From: JACVRM01 sp046262315
Lineage (GTDB): Bacteria; Actinomycetota; Thermoleophilia; Gaiellales; Gaiellaceae
Direction of reading: 5' to 3'
Length of the DNA: 29,759 nucleotides
Assembly (NCBI GenBank): GCA_046262315.1
Contig: JBHEMZ010000067.1
Span: forward strand, 1 to 29,759
Of the stretch, positions 1 to 7,244 are shown in pieces. The notes under the pieces were generated by a model. The model did not search any database and was not told the DNA's origin. It saw only the letters and a program-made list of their open reading frames with translations. Numbering within the stretch: the first letter of the stretch is position 1; each line of letters opens with the position of its first letter. The position numbers and the translations under genes were made by a program.

Positions 1-2
1 AG

Positions 3-467
3 ATGGCGCTGATCCCGATGTTCTCGCTCTACAACGACCTGCACCTCTTCGACAAGGTCTTCGGTCTGATCCTCTTCCACACCGCGTTCGGCCTTCCGTT
101 CGCGGTCTTCCTCTTACGGAACTTCTTCATCGGGATTCCGAAGGACATCCTCGAGTCGGCGCGCATCGACGGTGCGTCGGAGATCAGGATCTTCCTGCGC
201 CTGATCCTCCCGCTCGGCTTGCCGGCGATCGCGTCCCTGGCGATCTTCCAGTTCCTCTGGACGTGGAACGACCTGCTCGTCGCGCTGACCTTCGGGCGCG
301 AAACGCAGCCGATCACGGTGGCGATCTTCTCCCAGCTCAGAGCCTTCGGCGCCAACATCGAGCTGATCGCGCCCGCGACCTTCGTGTCGCTCGCCGTTCC
401 GCTGGCAGTCTTCTTCGCGTTCCAGCGTTACTTCGTCCAGGGTCTGCTCGCGGGCTCGGTGAAGTAG
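3..467 (+). CDS. Sugar ABC transporter permease, MalG type (5' truncated by window edge)
   Basis: This is the C-terminal half of an integral-membrane permease of a carbohydrate ABC importer (MalG/binding-protein-dependent inner-membrane family). Only 154 residues are present, against roughly 270-290 for the family, because the gene begins before the window. The cytoplasmic EAA loop that contacts the ATPase is clear at about residues 50-77 (ESARIDGASEIRIF, then a LP..LPAI ending). It is flanked by hydrophobic spans, and the usual FxWTWNDLL and QRYFVQGLLAGSVK ending are present. The substrate cannot be told from this part. The binding protein, first permease and any other components would lie upstream. 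The stop TAG at 465-467 shares one base with the GTG start of the next gene, so the two may be co-transcribed. Confidence 0.93.
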   Translation: MALIPMFSLYNDLHLFDKVFGLILFHTAFGLPFAVFLLRNFFIGIPKDILESARIDGASEIRIFLRLILPLGLPAIASLAIFQFLWTWNDLLVALTFGRETQPITVAIFSQLRAFGANIELIAPATFVSLAVPLAVFFAFQRYFVQGLLAGSVK

Positions 468-1822
468 TGGCTCGGCGCGAACGGCTGGACGCGCTGATCC
501 GGCCGTTCGGAGGGCTCAACACGGCGTTCTTTGCAGTGCTCGCCGTGATGGCGGCGCACGAGTCGGAGCACGTCGCCCAGGTGGTGCAGAAAGACGGGAC
601 GCTCGAGCGCTGCCCCGAGGACTGCCGCGGGCTGCTCGGGTTCATCTTCGACATCGAGTGGGTGCACTTCGCCTACAACTCGACGATCCTCGTCGCGCTC
701 GTGCTCCTCTTCATGGCGTACCGCATGTGGGAGCCGAGGTGGCGCCGCGCGGCCCTCGCGCCGTGGCTGGCGCTGACGGGCGGGATCTTCGTCGTCCAGC
801 TCTACCACGTGGTCGAGCACTCGGCGAAGCTCCAGCAGTGGCTCACCAACGGCCACGTGTCACCCACGCCGGGCCTGCTCGGCAAGGAGCTCGAGCCGGC
901 CCACGGCCACAACTTCTCGCTCGTCGAGCTGCACTTCGTGTTCAACACGATTGTGTTCGTGCTGGTCGGGGCCGCCTACTTCGGCTTCGGCTTCCACCGC
1001 CACGTCCCGGGGCGGGTGCGCGTGCCCGCGTGGGCGCCTGCGCTCGTGGTCGCGGTGCCGCTGCTCGGCGCGTCGGCGCTCGCGTGGGTGACGCAAACGC
1101 CGACCATGCGGCTGGCGGCGGGCGAGCACCAGGGACCGCTGGTGATCAACTCGGCGACCAAGGTGGTGGGAGACGACGGCGCCGTCGTCCGTGGCGGCAT
1201 CGTGATCACGGCGGACGGCGTGACGGTGCAGAACGTGACGGTCGTCGGCGGCGAGCACGGTATCGCGATCGACGGCGCGCGCGGCGTTGTGCTGGACGGC
1301 GTGCACGTGCGCGGCGCCACGCTCGACGGCATCAACGTGCGCCGCGGCAACGCGCGCATTCGTGACTGCGTGATCGAGTCGCGCGGGGAATACGTCCAGG
1401 GCATCGACGTCTCGTTCACGATGGACAAGCCGCCGACGCTGATCCAGGGCTGCCGCATCAGGGGCGGGCAGGAGGCGATCGCGACCCACTGGGCGAAGGT
1501 GATGGTGCAGCGCAACCGCGTGAGCGGCACATCCCTCCGCGGTATCACGGTGACGGAGATGTCGATGGGGAAGGTGAACGGCAACCACGTCGAGGGTGCG
1601 CTCGGAATCGGCATCTTCTGCGGCGACTACTCGCACTGCGAGATCGCGGGGAACCGCGTGACGGGCACGCGACCCGACATGGCCTCCGGCGACCTGCTCC
1701 GCGACGGGGTGGGCATCATGGCGCACTTCGGCGCAGTGGCCGAGCTGGGCGACAACGAGCTGGACGGGAACGGCCGTCGCGTGGCCACGTACGCGCAGGG
1801 ACGGTTCGAGCGGGCCGACTAG
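467..1822 (+). CDS. Membrane-anchored right-handed beta-helix protein
   Basis: The predicted protein has 451 residues in two parts. The first ~210 residues contain about four to five hydrophobic segments (for example around LNTAFFAVLAVMAAH, FAYNSTILVALVLLFMAY, WLALTGGIFVVQLYHVV, FNTIVFVLVGAAYFGFG and ALVVAVPLLGASALAW) with several His/Glu pairs (HESEH, VVEHS) in or near the membrane. From about residue 235 the chain becomes a series of Gly/Asn/Val-rich turns (ITADGVTVQNVTVVGG, DGVHVRGATLDGINVR and so on), typical of parallel beta-helix repeats of the pectate-lyase/NosD-like fold. The GTG start at 467 overlaps the preceding TAG and removes a long out-of-frame extension. The function is unknown. 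The fold suggests an extracytoplasmic carbohydrate- or surface-binding role, which is inference. It continues the transport gene set upstream. Confidence 0.8.
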   Translation: MARRERLDALIRPFGGLNTAFFAVLAVMAAHESEHVAQVVQKDGTLERCPEDCRGLLGFIFDIEWVHFAYNSTILVALVLLFMAYRMWEPRWRRAALAPWLALTGGIFVVQLYHVVEHSAKLQQWLTNGHVSPTPGLLGKELEPAHGHNFSLVELHFVFNTIVFVLVGAAYFGFGFHRHVPGRVRVPAWAPALVVAVPLLGASALAWVTQTPTMRLAAGEHQGPLVINSATKVVGDDGAVVRGGIVITADGVTVQNVTVVGGEHGIAIDGARGVVLDGVHVRGATLDGINVRRGNARIRDCVIESRGEYVQGIDVSFTMDKPPTLIQGCRIRGGQEAIATHWAKVMVQRNRVSGTSLRGITVTEMSMGKVNGNHVEGALGIGIFCGDYSHCEIAGNRVTGTRPDMASGDLLRDGVGIMAHFGAVAELGDNELDGNGRRVATYAQGRFERAD

Positions 1823-1831
1823 CCGCAGGAA

Positions 1832-2013
1832 ATGTCATCGAGAGCCCTGGAGACACCGCGCCTGGAGCCGTGGGTGGCGTTCAACGGTCTCTCCTACACG
1901 CCACGCCGCGACTCCGTGGAGTGGATCACGGAGGCGAAGCGCGACGAGACGCGGCAGCGGCGCCTCCTGCGGCGATCATGATGCTGCGCGAGGGCGCGAG
2001 CACGCCCCGGTGA
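1832..2013 (+). pseudogene. YdeI/OmpD-associated C-terminal remnant, frameshifted
   Basis: An ATG at 1832 opens a short reading frame whose product contains LSYTPRRDSVEWITEAKRDETRQRR, split here as LSYTPRRDSVEWITEAK and RDETRQRR. This is the pattern I associate with the C-terminal helical domain of the YdeI/OmpD-associated (bacteriocin-protection) family. The frame stops at 1979-1981, but one frame over the sequence continues as AIMMLREGASTPR and ends with TGA at 2011-2013, which is how the family normally ends (..MLREGKKTP). A single missing base near 1965-1969 explains this. The N-terminal domain of typical members is absent, so the gene is short as well as shifted. The TGA overlaps the GTG of the Rieske gene by the GTGA pattern seen elsewhere here, which supports this ending. 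It may be a remnant, or intact with a base-call error. Confidence 0.5.
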
Positions 2014-3001
2014 CCACGCTGCCCTGGGACTGGTACTCCGACCCCGCTTTGCCGGGCCTCGAGCGCGAGCGCATCTTTCGGCCGGCCTGGCATTACGCGG
2101 GGCGCGCGGAGCAGGTGTCCGAGCGGGGCCGTTCCTCGCCTGCGCGGCCGGCGACTTCCCGGTGGTAGTGACGCGCGACGGGGAGGGCACGCTGCGCGCG
2201 TTCCTGAACGTGTGCCGGCACCGCGGCTCGGTGATCGCGGCGGGCAGCGGTCATCGCATGACGCTCCAGTGCCCGTACCACGCCTGGACGTACGGGCTCG
2301 ACGGCTCACTCGTGGCGGCTCCTCGCGCCGACCGGGAGGGAAGCTTCGACCCGGACGAGCTCGGGCTCGTGCCGGCGGCGGTCGACTCATGGGGGCCGTT
2401 CCTCTTCGTCTCGGTCGAGCCGGACGCGACGCTCACCGAGGCGCTCGGCGACGTGCCGCAGTGGCTCGATGTCGAAGGGCTCGTCTTTCACCGCCGTGCC
2501 GATTGGGTTGTCGAGGCCAACTGGAAGATCGCTTGCGAGAACTACCTCGAGTGCTACCACTGCGCGGTCGGGCACCCGGGGTTCAGCGAGGTCGTGGACG
2601 TCTCGCCGGACGCCTACCGTCTGGAGGCGAACGGGCGTGTGGCGAGCCAGTACGGGCCGGCGCGCGACGGCGGCCTCACGAGCCAGTTCCACTTCGTGTG
2701 GCCCAACCTGAAGATCAACGTCTTCCCCGGCGAGCCGAACCTGTCGATCGGCCACGTGCTGCCCGCAGGCCCCGAGTGCGCGACTGGCTTCCTCGACTAC
2801 TTCTTCGCGCCGGGTGTAGACGAGGAGTGGCTGGGCGACTTTTTCGAGCTGGACGAGCAGGTCGGTTTCGAGGACGCCGCGCTCGTCGAGAACGTCCAGC
2901 AAGGCGTCCGCACGGGCGTGCTCGAGCGCGGCCACCTGCTGGCGGAGAGCGAGCAGCTCGTTGCATGGTTCCAGGCGCGCGTCGCGGAGGCGCTCGCGTG
3001 A
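2010..3001 (+). CDS. Rieske aromatic ring-hydroxylating oxygenase, alpha-type subunit (apparent -1 frameshift near 2127)
   Basis: This is an oxygenase component that would hydroxylate an unidentified aromatic or betaine-like substrate, receiving electrons through its Rieske [2Fe-2S] centre. The Rieske ligands are CRHRGS (about 2213-2230) and CPYHAWTY (about 2270-2293). The mononuclear iron site is visible as NWKIACENYLECYHC followed by GHPGF, and the Asp in EDAALVENVQQG is the likely third ligand. The natural start is GTG 2010, giving VTTLPWDWYSDPALPGLERERIF, here as WYSDPALPGLERERIF after the first residues. The frame then breaks within GGGGCC at 2125-2130; one base over it continues PFLACAAGDFPVVVTRDG. 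So the gene is one base short and, as written, only the part from about 2162 is open. The TGA at 2999-3001 overlaps the next GTG. A base-call error is as likely as a true mutation. Confidence 0.85.
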
Positions 3002-3387
3002 GCGCGGCGCAGCACTGGCGCGACACCTGGGAGCGTGCGTGGCGCACGCATGACGCGGACGCGGTCGAGTCGCTGTACGCCGAGGACTGCGTCTTCACCT
3101 CGATGCCGTTCCGCGAGCCGCACCACGGTGCTGCGGGGGCGCGCGCCTATGCCCAGTGGTCATTCGCGTCCGAGGAGGCGGTCGAGTGCTGGTTCGGCGA
3201 GCCGGTCGTGGACGGCGACCGGGCAACGTGCGAGTACTGGGCGGTCGTGCGCTCGGAGGGTGTCGAGCAGACGATCGCGGGCTGTGCCGTGATCCGCTTC
3301 GGCCCGGATGACAAGGTGCTCGAGCAGCGCGACTACTGGAACCTGCTTGACAGTCGGTGCGACCCGCCGCCGCGCTGGGGCGGCTAG
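2998..3387 (+). CDS. SnoaL-like / NTF2-fold protein
   Basis: This 129-residue protein has the features of the SnoaL-like NTF2 fold: an N-terminal helix WRDTWERAWRTHDADAVESLYAED (quoted in part as THDADAVESLYAED), then VFTSMPFREPHHG, and strands ending in VIRFGPDDKVLEQRDYWN. Members are small cone-shaped enzymes or accessory proteins for polyketide, steroid or aromatic chemistry, and many remain uncharacterised. The GTG start overlaps the Rieske stop (GTGA), so the two are probably translated together. That makes it a candidate partner or small-molecule-binding protein for that oxygenase, although the family is too broad to name a substrate. Its stop is followed 40 bases later by the glutamate dehydrogenase start. 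Confidence 0.85.
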   Translation: MSAAQHWRDTWERAWRTHDADAVESLYAEDCVFTSMPFREPHHGAAGARAYAQWSFASEEAVECWFGEPVVDGDRATCEYWAVVRSEGVEQTIAGCAVIRFGPDDKVLEQRDYWNLLDSRCDPPPRWGG

Positions 3388-3427
3388 CGAGCGTTTGCCC
3401 CCGCCGTATGCCGGAAAGATGGGGCCC

Positions 3428-4696
3428 ATGGCCACAAGGGCCCCTACGGCGACGACGGTCGAGACGAACCCGTTCGGGGCCGTCAGCCTCTTCTTCGACC
3501 GCGCGGCCGACCACGTCGGACTGGCCGACGAGATGCGCGAGGTGCTGCGCGGCTCCTACCGCGAGGTGCGCGTGCAGGTGCCGGTGCGCATGGACGACGG
3601 CCGGCTCGAGGTCTTTACCGGCTACCGCGTGCAGCACAACGCGGCGCGGGGCCCGTACAAGGGCGGCATCCGCTACCACCCCGACGCCGACCTCGACGAG
3701 GTGCGCGCACTGGCCGCGCTGATGACCTGGAAGACCGCCGTCGTGGACATCCCTTACGGCGGCGCCAAGGGCGGGGTCCAGTGCGATCCGACGGTGATGA
3801 GCACGGGTGAGAAGCAGCGGCTGACGCGCCGCTTCACGCAGACGATCAGCTACGTGCTCGGCGTCAACCGCGACATTCCCGCCCCCGACGTGAACACCGA
3901 TGCGCAGACGATGGCGTGGATGATGGACGCCTACTCGTCACGCTACGGCTACACGCCTGCGATCGTGACCGGGAAGCCAGTGGAGCTCGGCGGCTCGCTC
4001 GGGCGTGATGCTGCCACCGGGCGGGGCGTCGTCTTCTGCATCGCCGAGGCGGCACGCGATCTCGACTTCGAGCTCGAGGCCGCCACGGTGGCGATCCAGG
4101 GGTTTGGCAACGTGGGCTCGTGGACGGCGCGCCTGATCGGCGAGCTCGGCTGCCGCGTGATCGCCGTCTCGGACGTGAAGGGCGGCGTACACAGCGAGGC
4201 GGGGCTCGACCCCGACGCCATCTTCGCGCACACGCGCGAGAGCGGATCTGTGGGGGACGCGCCCGGCACCGAGCCGATCTCCAACGAGGAGCTGCTCGAG
4301 CTGGACGTGGACATCCTCGTCCCGGCCGCGCTCGACCGCGTCATCAACCAGGGCAATGCCGACCGCGTGCGGGCGCCGCTCGTCGTGGAGGCGGCGAACC
4401 ACCCGGTCACGCCTGCCGCCGACGATGTCCTTCAGGACAAGAACGTCGTCGTGATTCCCGACATCCTCGCCAACGCGGGCGGCGTGACCGTCTCGTACTT
4501 CGAGTGGGCGCAGAACATCCAGCAGTTCCGCTGGGAGGAGGAGCGCGTCAACGAGGAGTTGCGCAAGACGATGTGCCGGGCGTGGAAGGAGGTCTGGGAG
4601 CGCGCGAGCGCGGACGCGATCCCGCTGCGCCTGGCCGCGTTTGCGATCGCCGTCGAGAAGGTCGACCAGGCCGATCGGTTACGCGGTTACGTGTAA
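3428..4696 (+). CDS. gdhA: Glutamate dehydrogenase (Glu/Leu/Phe/Val family)
   Basis: This enzyme interconverts glutamate with 2-oxoglutarate and ammonia using NAD(P). The 422-residue length fits the hexameric class. The substrate-binding signature is GPYKGGIRYHP followed by MTWKTAVVDIPYGGAKGGV, which carries the catalytic lysine. The Rossmann dinucleotide motif is GFGNVG at about residue 225, and ANHPVTPAAD plus the closing helix WKEVWERA are typical. An in-frame ATG lies at 3419, but GGAAAG at 3413-3418 sits directly against it; this purine run is properly spaced for ATG 3428, so I chose that start. Cofactor preference cannot be decided by eye. The gene converges on the ZIP gene with a 10-base overlap of the 3' ends. 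Its product, 2-oxoglutarate, is the substrate of both KorAB and SucA farther along. Confidence 0.97.
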   Translation: MATRAPTATTVETNPFGAVSLFFDRAADHVGLADEMREVLRGSYREVRVQVPVRMDDGRLEVFTGYRVQHNAARGPYKGGIRYHPDADLDEVRALAALMTWKTAVVDIPYGGAKGGVQCDPTVMSTGEKQRLTRRFTQTISYVLGVNRDIPAPDVNTDAQTMAWMMDAYSSRYGYTPAIVTGKPVELGGSLGRDAATGRGVVFCIAEAARDLDFELEAATVAIQGFGNVGSWTARLIGELGCRVIAVSDVKGGVHSEAGLDPDAIFAHTRESGSVGDAPGTEPISNEELLELDVDILVPAALDRVINQGNADRVRAPLVVEAANHPVTPAADDVLQDKNVVVIPDILANAGGVTVSYFEWAQNIQQFRWEEERVNEELRKTMCRAWKEVWERASADAIPLRLAAFAIAVEKVDQADRLRGYV

Positions 4697-5442
4697 GCGC
4701 GGATCAGGACGCCAGCAGGAACGAGACGAAGAAACCCGCCGGTCGAGAACGCGTTCACAGGCTTGCCCTTGACGAATGCCTCCGGCATCACCGTGTCGGC
4801 GAGCGAGGCGAGCACGGCGCCGCCCGCGAACGCGAGCAAGAACGACAGGGTCTCGTCGTCGGCGCCACCGAGGGCGGCGCGGCCGAGGACGACGGCCGCC
4901 GCGAGCAGCACGGCGGTGACGAGCCACAGCATGATCGCGAACCGCGGCGAGCGCCCGCCCTCGCGCATCTCGACGGCGCCGACGAGCGACTCCGGCAGGT
5001 TCGAAGCGAAGATCGCGAGCAGCAGGGCGAGACTCGATTCCTCGACGAGTGAGACGCCGAGCGCCGCGTTCTCGGGGATCCCGTCGAGCGTGACCGCTGC
5101 GAGGAGTGCAAAGCCGACGCCGCCTGAAGCGGCGTCGCGCACGACCTCGCGCTGATCCGCCTGCGGATCGGGCTCGGTCTTGGCCACGTACTTGTCGAGG
5201 AGCGTGTTCACGGCGACGAACACGGCTGCCCCGGCGACAAGCCTGATCCCGGCACGCGTCGTTCCGCCGAGGTGGTCCGCCTCCGGGAAGAGCTCGAAGC
5301 AGAGCGCCGAGATCAGAGATCCGCTCGCGAACGCCAGCAGCACCCCGGTCAGCCAGGTGGGCGCGTGCCACAGCGCGCCGACGGTTCCGCCGATGACGAG
5401 CGCGCCCGACGCGACGACGCCGAACAGGAGGGCCTCGAGCAC
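4687..5442 (-). CDS. ZIP-family divalent metal transporter
   Basis: This 251-residue polytopic membrane protein has about eight hydrophobic segments. The family signature in TM4 appears as LDGIPENAALGVS, and the TM5 counterpart as SNLPESLVGA, which together form the metal site in ZIP transporters (zinc, iron or manganese uptake). A further FELFPEADHLGG motif lies near residue 52. In the TM4 motif a Gly stands at the Asn of the common HN-PEG form and Asp at the His, a variation seen in bacterial ZupT-like branches, so the metal is uncertain. A short charged loop (KTEPDPQADQREVV) takes the place of the His-rich cytoplasmic loop of many ZIPs. The start is GTG at 5442. It is a monocistronic unit converging with gdhA. 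Confidence 0.88.
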   Translation of the reverse strand: MLEALLFGVVASGALVIGGTVGALWHAPTWLTGVLLAFASGSLISALCFELFPEADHLGGTTRAGIRLVAGAAVFVAVNTLLDKYVAKTEPDPQADQREVVRDAASGGVGFALLAAVTLDGIPENAALGVSLVEESSLALLLAIFASNLPESLVGAVEMREGGRSPRFAIMLWLVTAVLLAAAVVLGRAALGGADDETLSFLLAFAGGAVLASLADTVMPEAFVKGKPVNAFSTGGFLRLVPAGVLIRAYT

Positions 5443-5804
5443 GCTTCGGAGCTACCCGGAAGATCCCTTGAGCGAATTTCGGCGCCGACCGCGTCCACGG
5501 GGCCGCGCGCAGCCGAGGAGGCTCAGCCGGCCGGGGCTGGCTCCGGCTCAGGTGAGCGGTGCGCCGAGGCACGCGGCGCCACTTGCACGCCTCGATCACC
5601 TGAGATCCGCGACCTCAAGGCGGGCCTGTTGGTGTGTGCGCAGCGAAAGGCAAAGCCGTCTAGTAACAATCTGTTACTAGCGCCCGTTGGGCCGACGGCG
5701 ACCGCAACGAAGAGCCCAGGGCAAGCATTTGCCCCAAAGAGGGATGCGCTGCGGGCCGGAGCGTGCCGAAGTGAGATCTGCACGCCCCTTCCTGGAGGTG
5801 CCCC
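5443..5804 (+). other. Structured leader upstream of the Flp remnant; possible decayed c-di-GMP-I riboswitch
   Basis: This 362-base stretch contains no convincing gene. Several nested inverted repeats lie at 5655-5734. GCCGTC (5655-5660) pairs with GACGGC (5692-5697) and encloses the hairpin CTAGTAAC/GTTACTAG plus GCCC/GGGC. Downstream, GGGCAA pairs with TTGCCC (5719-5734). GGCAAAGCC at 5650 and the 3' string GTGCCGAAGTG (about 5763) resemble conserved pieces of c-di-GMP-I (GEMM) aptamers, but the hallmark ACGCAAAGCC is missing. It may therefore be a degenerate riboswitch, another structured RNA or chance. Decay here would match the decay of the pilin gene. Confidence 0.3.
5660..5680. promoter_or_regulatory. 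8-bp perfect palindrome, operator-like or RNA hairpin
   Basis: CTAGTAAC and GTTACTAG are separated by AATCT. This AT-rich palindrome stands out in a GC-rich sequence. It lies about 125 bases upstream of the Flp remnant and could be a repressor site or the loop-closing stem of a leader RNA. Confidence 0.45.
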
Positions 5805-5980
5805 ATGCTCCACATGCTCGAAGCTCTGCGTCGCCGCCTGACAGGAGAAGGCGGCTAGACGATGGCCGAGTACAGCCTCGTCTGACGCTGATCACGATCG
5901 CCTGCATTCCGTCGCCCTGCTCGCAACGAGCGAGCTCGGCGCGATCACTCGCGCCGCCAGCCTGTCCCTTAGCCGGTTAG
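5805..5980 (+). pseudogene. Degenerate Flp-family type IVb pilin
   Basis: A good ribosome site (GGAGGTG, 5794-5800) precedes ATG 5805, which encodes MLHMLEALRRRLTGEGG and then TAG at 5856-5858. Reading through gives T-MAEYSLV, which is the Flp pilin processing-site signature (..GQTMAEYSLVL..); the TAG stands exactly where CAG (Gln) is expected. A second stop, TGA 5883, is removed by one extra base, giving LTLITIACI. Another shift near 5909 gives VALLATSELGAITRAAS up to the end. So three lesions interrupt what would be a ~60-residue pilin with a Gly/Glu cleavage site and one hydrophobic helix. Flp pilins are assembled by tad systems; no tad gene is in this window. The 3' end touches the korB stop on the other strand. 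Confidence 0.72.
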
Positions 5981-7053
5981 GCGACGGTCCAGGTGTCGCC
6001 GCCGTGGAGGAGAGTCTCCAGGTCTCCGGCGCCCTTCTCTGCCTTCGCCCGCTCCAGCTGCTCCGCCATCAGGTCGTCGTACACCGGGCGCTCCACGGCC
6101 CGGAAGATCCCGATCGGCGTCGGGCCCGTGGGCGTGTGCGACAGGCGGGACAGCGAGAACGCGTGCGCCGGGTCCTCCAGCGTCTCGTCGTGCACCAGTA
6201 GCGCTTCCTCGCCGGCCGCGGCTACGTCCACGATCTCCAGCGTGCCGTCGGGGCGCTGGATCACGCCGCGCTCGTTCTCGGCCCCGAAGCGCACCGGCTG
6301 CCCCTGCTCGAGCGGGATGCGGTTCGCGTTCACCTTGTCCTCGCGCACCGCGTCGAAGGCGCCGTCGTTGTAGACGTTGCAGTTCTGGTAGATCTCGACG
6401 AAGGCGGCGCCCTTGTGCGCGGCGGCCCGGCGCAGCACACCGGTCAGGTGCTTGCGATCGGTGTCGATCGAGCGCGCCACGAAGGTCGCCTCCGCGCCGA
6501 GCGCCAGCGAGAGCGGGTTGAACGGCCAATCCAAGGAGCCCATCGGTGTCGTGCGGTTCAGCGTCCCGACCGGTGACGTCGGCGAGTACTGGCCCTTCGT
6601 CAGCCCGTAGATCTGGTTGTTGAAGAGCAGGATCTTCAGGTTGACGTTGCGACGCAGTGCGTGGATCAGGTGGTTGCCGCCGATCGAGAGCGCGTCGCCG
6701 TCGCCCGTCACGACCCAGACGGCGAGATCTGGCCGTGACACCGAGAGCCCGGTCGCGATCGCCGGCGCGCGTCCGTGGATCGAGTGCATGCCGTACGTCT
6801 GCATGTAGTACGGGAACCGCGACGCGCAGCCGATCCCCGACACGAACACGATCCGCTCGCGAGGGATGCCGAGCTCGGGCATGAACGACTGCACCGCTGC
6901 GAGCACTGCGTAGTCGCCGCACCCCGGGCACCAGCGCACCTCCTGGTCCGACTTGAAGTCCTTGGCCGTGAGCTGCACGAGCGGCGTGCCGTTGCCGTTG
7001 CCGCTCGCGGGGCGGGTCGCGCCCTGGTCCGCTTCCAACTCTTTTCCGCTCAC
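5977..7053 (-). CDS. korB: 2-oxoacid:ferredoxin oxidoreductase, beta subunit (2-oxoglutarate synthase type)
   Basis: This is the thiamine-diphosphate subunit of a CoA-dependent 2-oxoacid:ferredoxin oxidoreductase. It decarboxylates a 2-oxoacid, probably 2-oxoglutarate, and passes electrons to ferredoxin. The four cluster cysteines are visible: CPGCG (Cys42 and Cys45), IGCASR (Cys76) and QNCNVYND (about residue 227). The TPP/Mg motif is VTGDGDALSIGGNH followed by LFNNQIYGLTKGQ. The 358-residue length is normal, with an N-terminal extension of about 30 residues. The GTG start overlaps the TGA of the small upstream gene (GTGA), so translation is coupled through korA, the small gene and korB. Assignment to 2-oxoglutarate rather than pyruvate rests on overall resemblance to actinobacterial KorB. 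Confidence 0.94.
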   Translation of the reverse strand: MSGKELEADQGATRPASGNGNGTPLVQLTAKDFKSDQEVRWCPGCGDYAVLAAVQSFMPELGIPRERIVFVSGIGCASRFPYYMQTYGMHSIHGRAPAIATGLSVSRPDLAVWVVTGDGDALSIGGNHLIHALRRNVNLKILLFNNQIYGLTKGQYSPTSPVGTLNRTTPMGSLDWPFNPLSLALGAEATFVARSIDTDRKHLTGVLRRAAAHKGAAFVEIYQNCNVYNDGAFDAVREDKVNANRIPLEQGQPVRFGAENERGVIQRPDGTLEIVDVAAAGEEALLVHDETLEDPAHAFSLSRLSHTPTGPTPIGIFRAVERPVYDDLMAEQLERAKAEKGAGDLETLLHGGDTWTVA

Positions 7054-7244
7054 CTTTCGTTTCCCCGCTTGAAGTTGCCAGTCGCGCGCGCGAGGAGCTG
7101 CTGTTCCCCTTCGGCGTCGACGGAGTGCACGCGCGACATGAACTTGCGAGCATCCTCGCCGGCAAGGGTCGTCACCGTGCGGCCCTGCCAGTCGATGAGC
7201 ACCTTGCCGTCGCGCGTGGTGCGGTAGGAGAACTGGCCGATCAC
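7050..7244 (-). CDS. Conserved small protein encoded between korA and korB
   Basis: This 64-residue soluble, basic protein begins with MIGQFSYRTTRDGKVLIDW and ends with LARATGNFKRGNER. It has the look of a single compact domain: two or three beta strands (FSYRTTRDGKVLIDW, RTVTTLAG) followed by helices (GEDARKFMSRV, AEGEQQLLARA). I recall similar short proteins of unknown function in actinobacteria, but I cannot name a family. The GTG start at 7244 overlaps the korA stop and the TGA overlaps the korB start, both by four bases, so it is made in step with both subunits. An assembly, stability or regulatory role for the oxidoreductase is a reasonable inference. It has no Cys, so it is not a ferredoxin. 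Confidence 0.8.
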   Translation of the reverse strand: MIGQFSYRTTRDGKVLIDWQGRTVTTLAGEDARKFMSRVHSVDAEGEQQLLARATGNFKRGNER

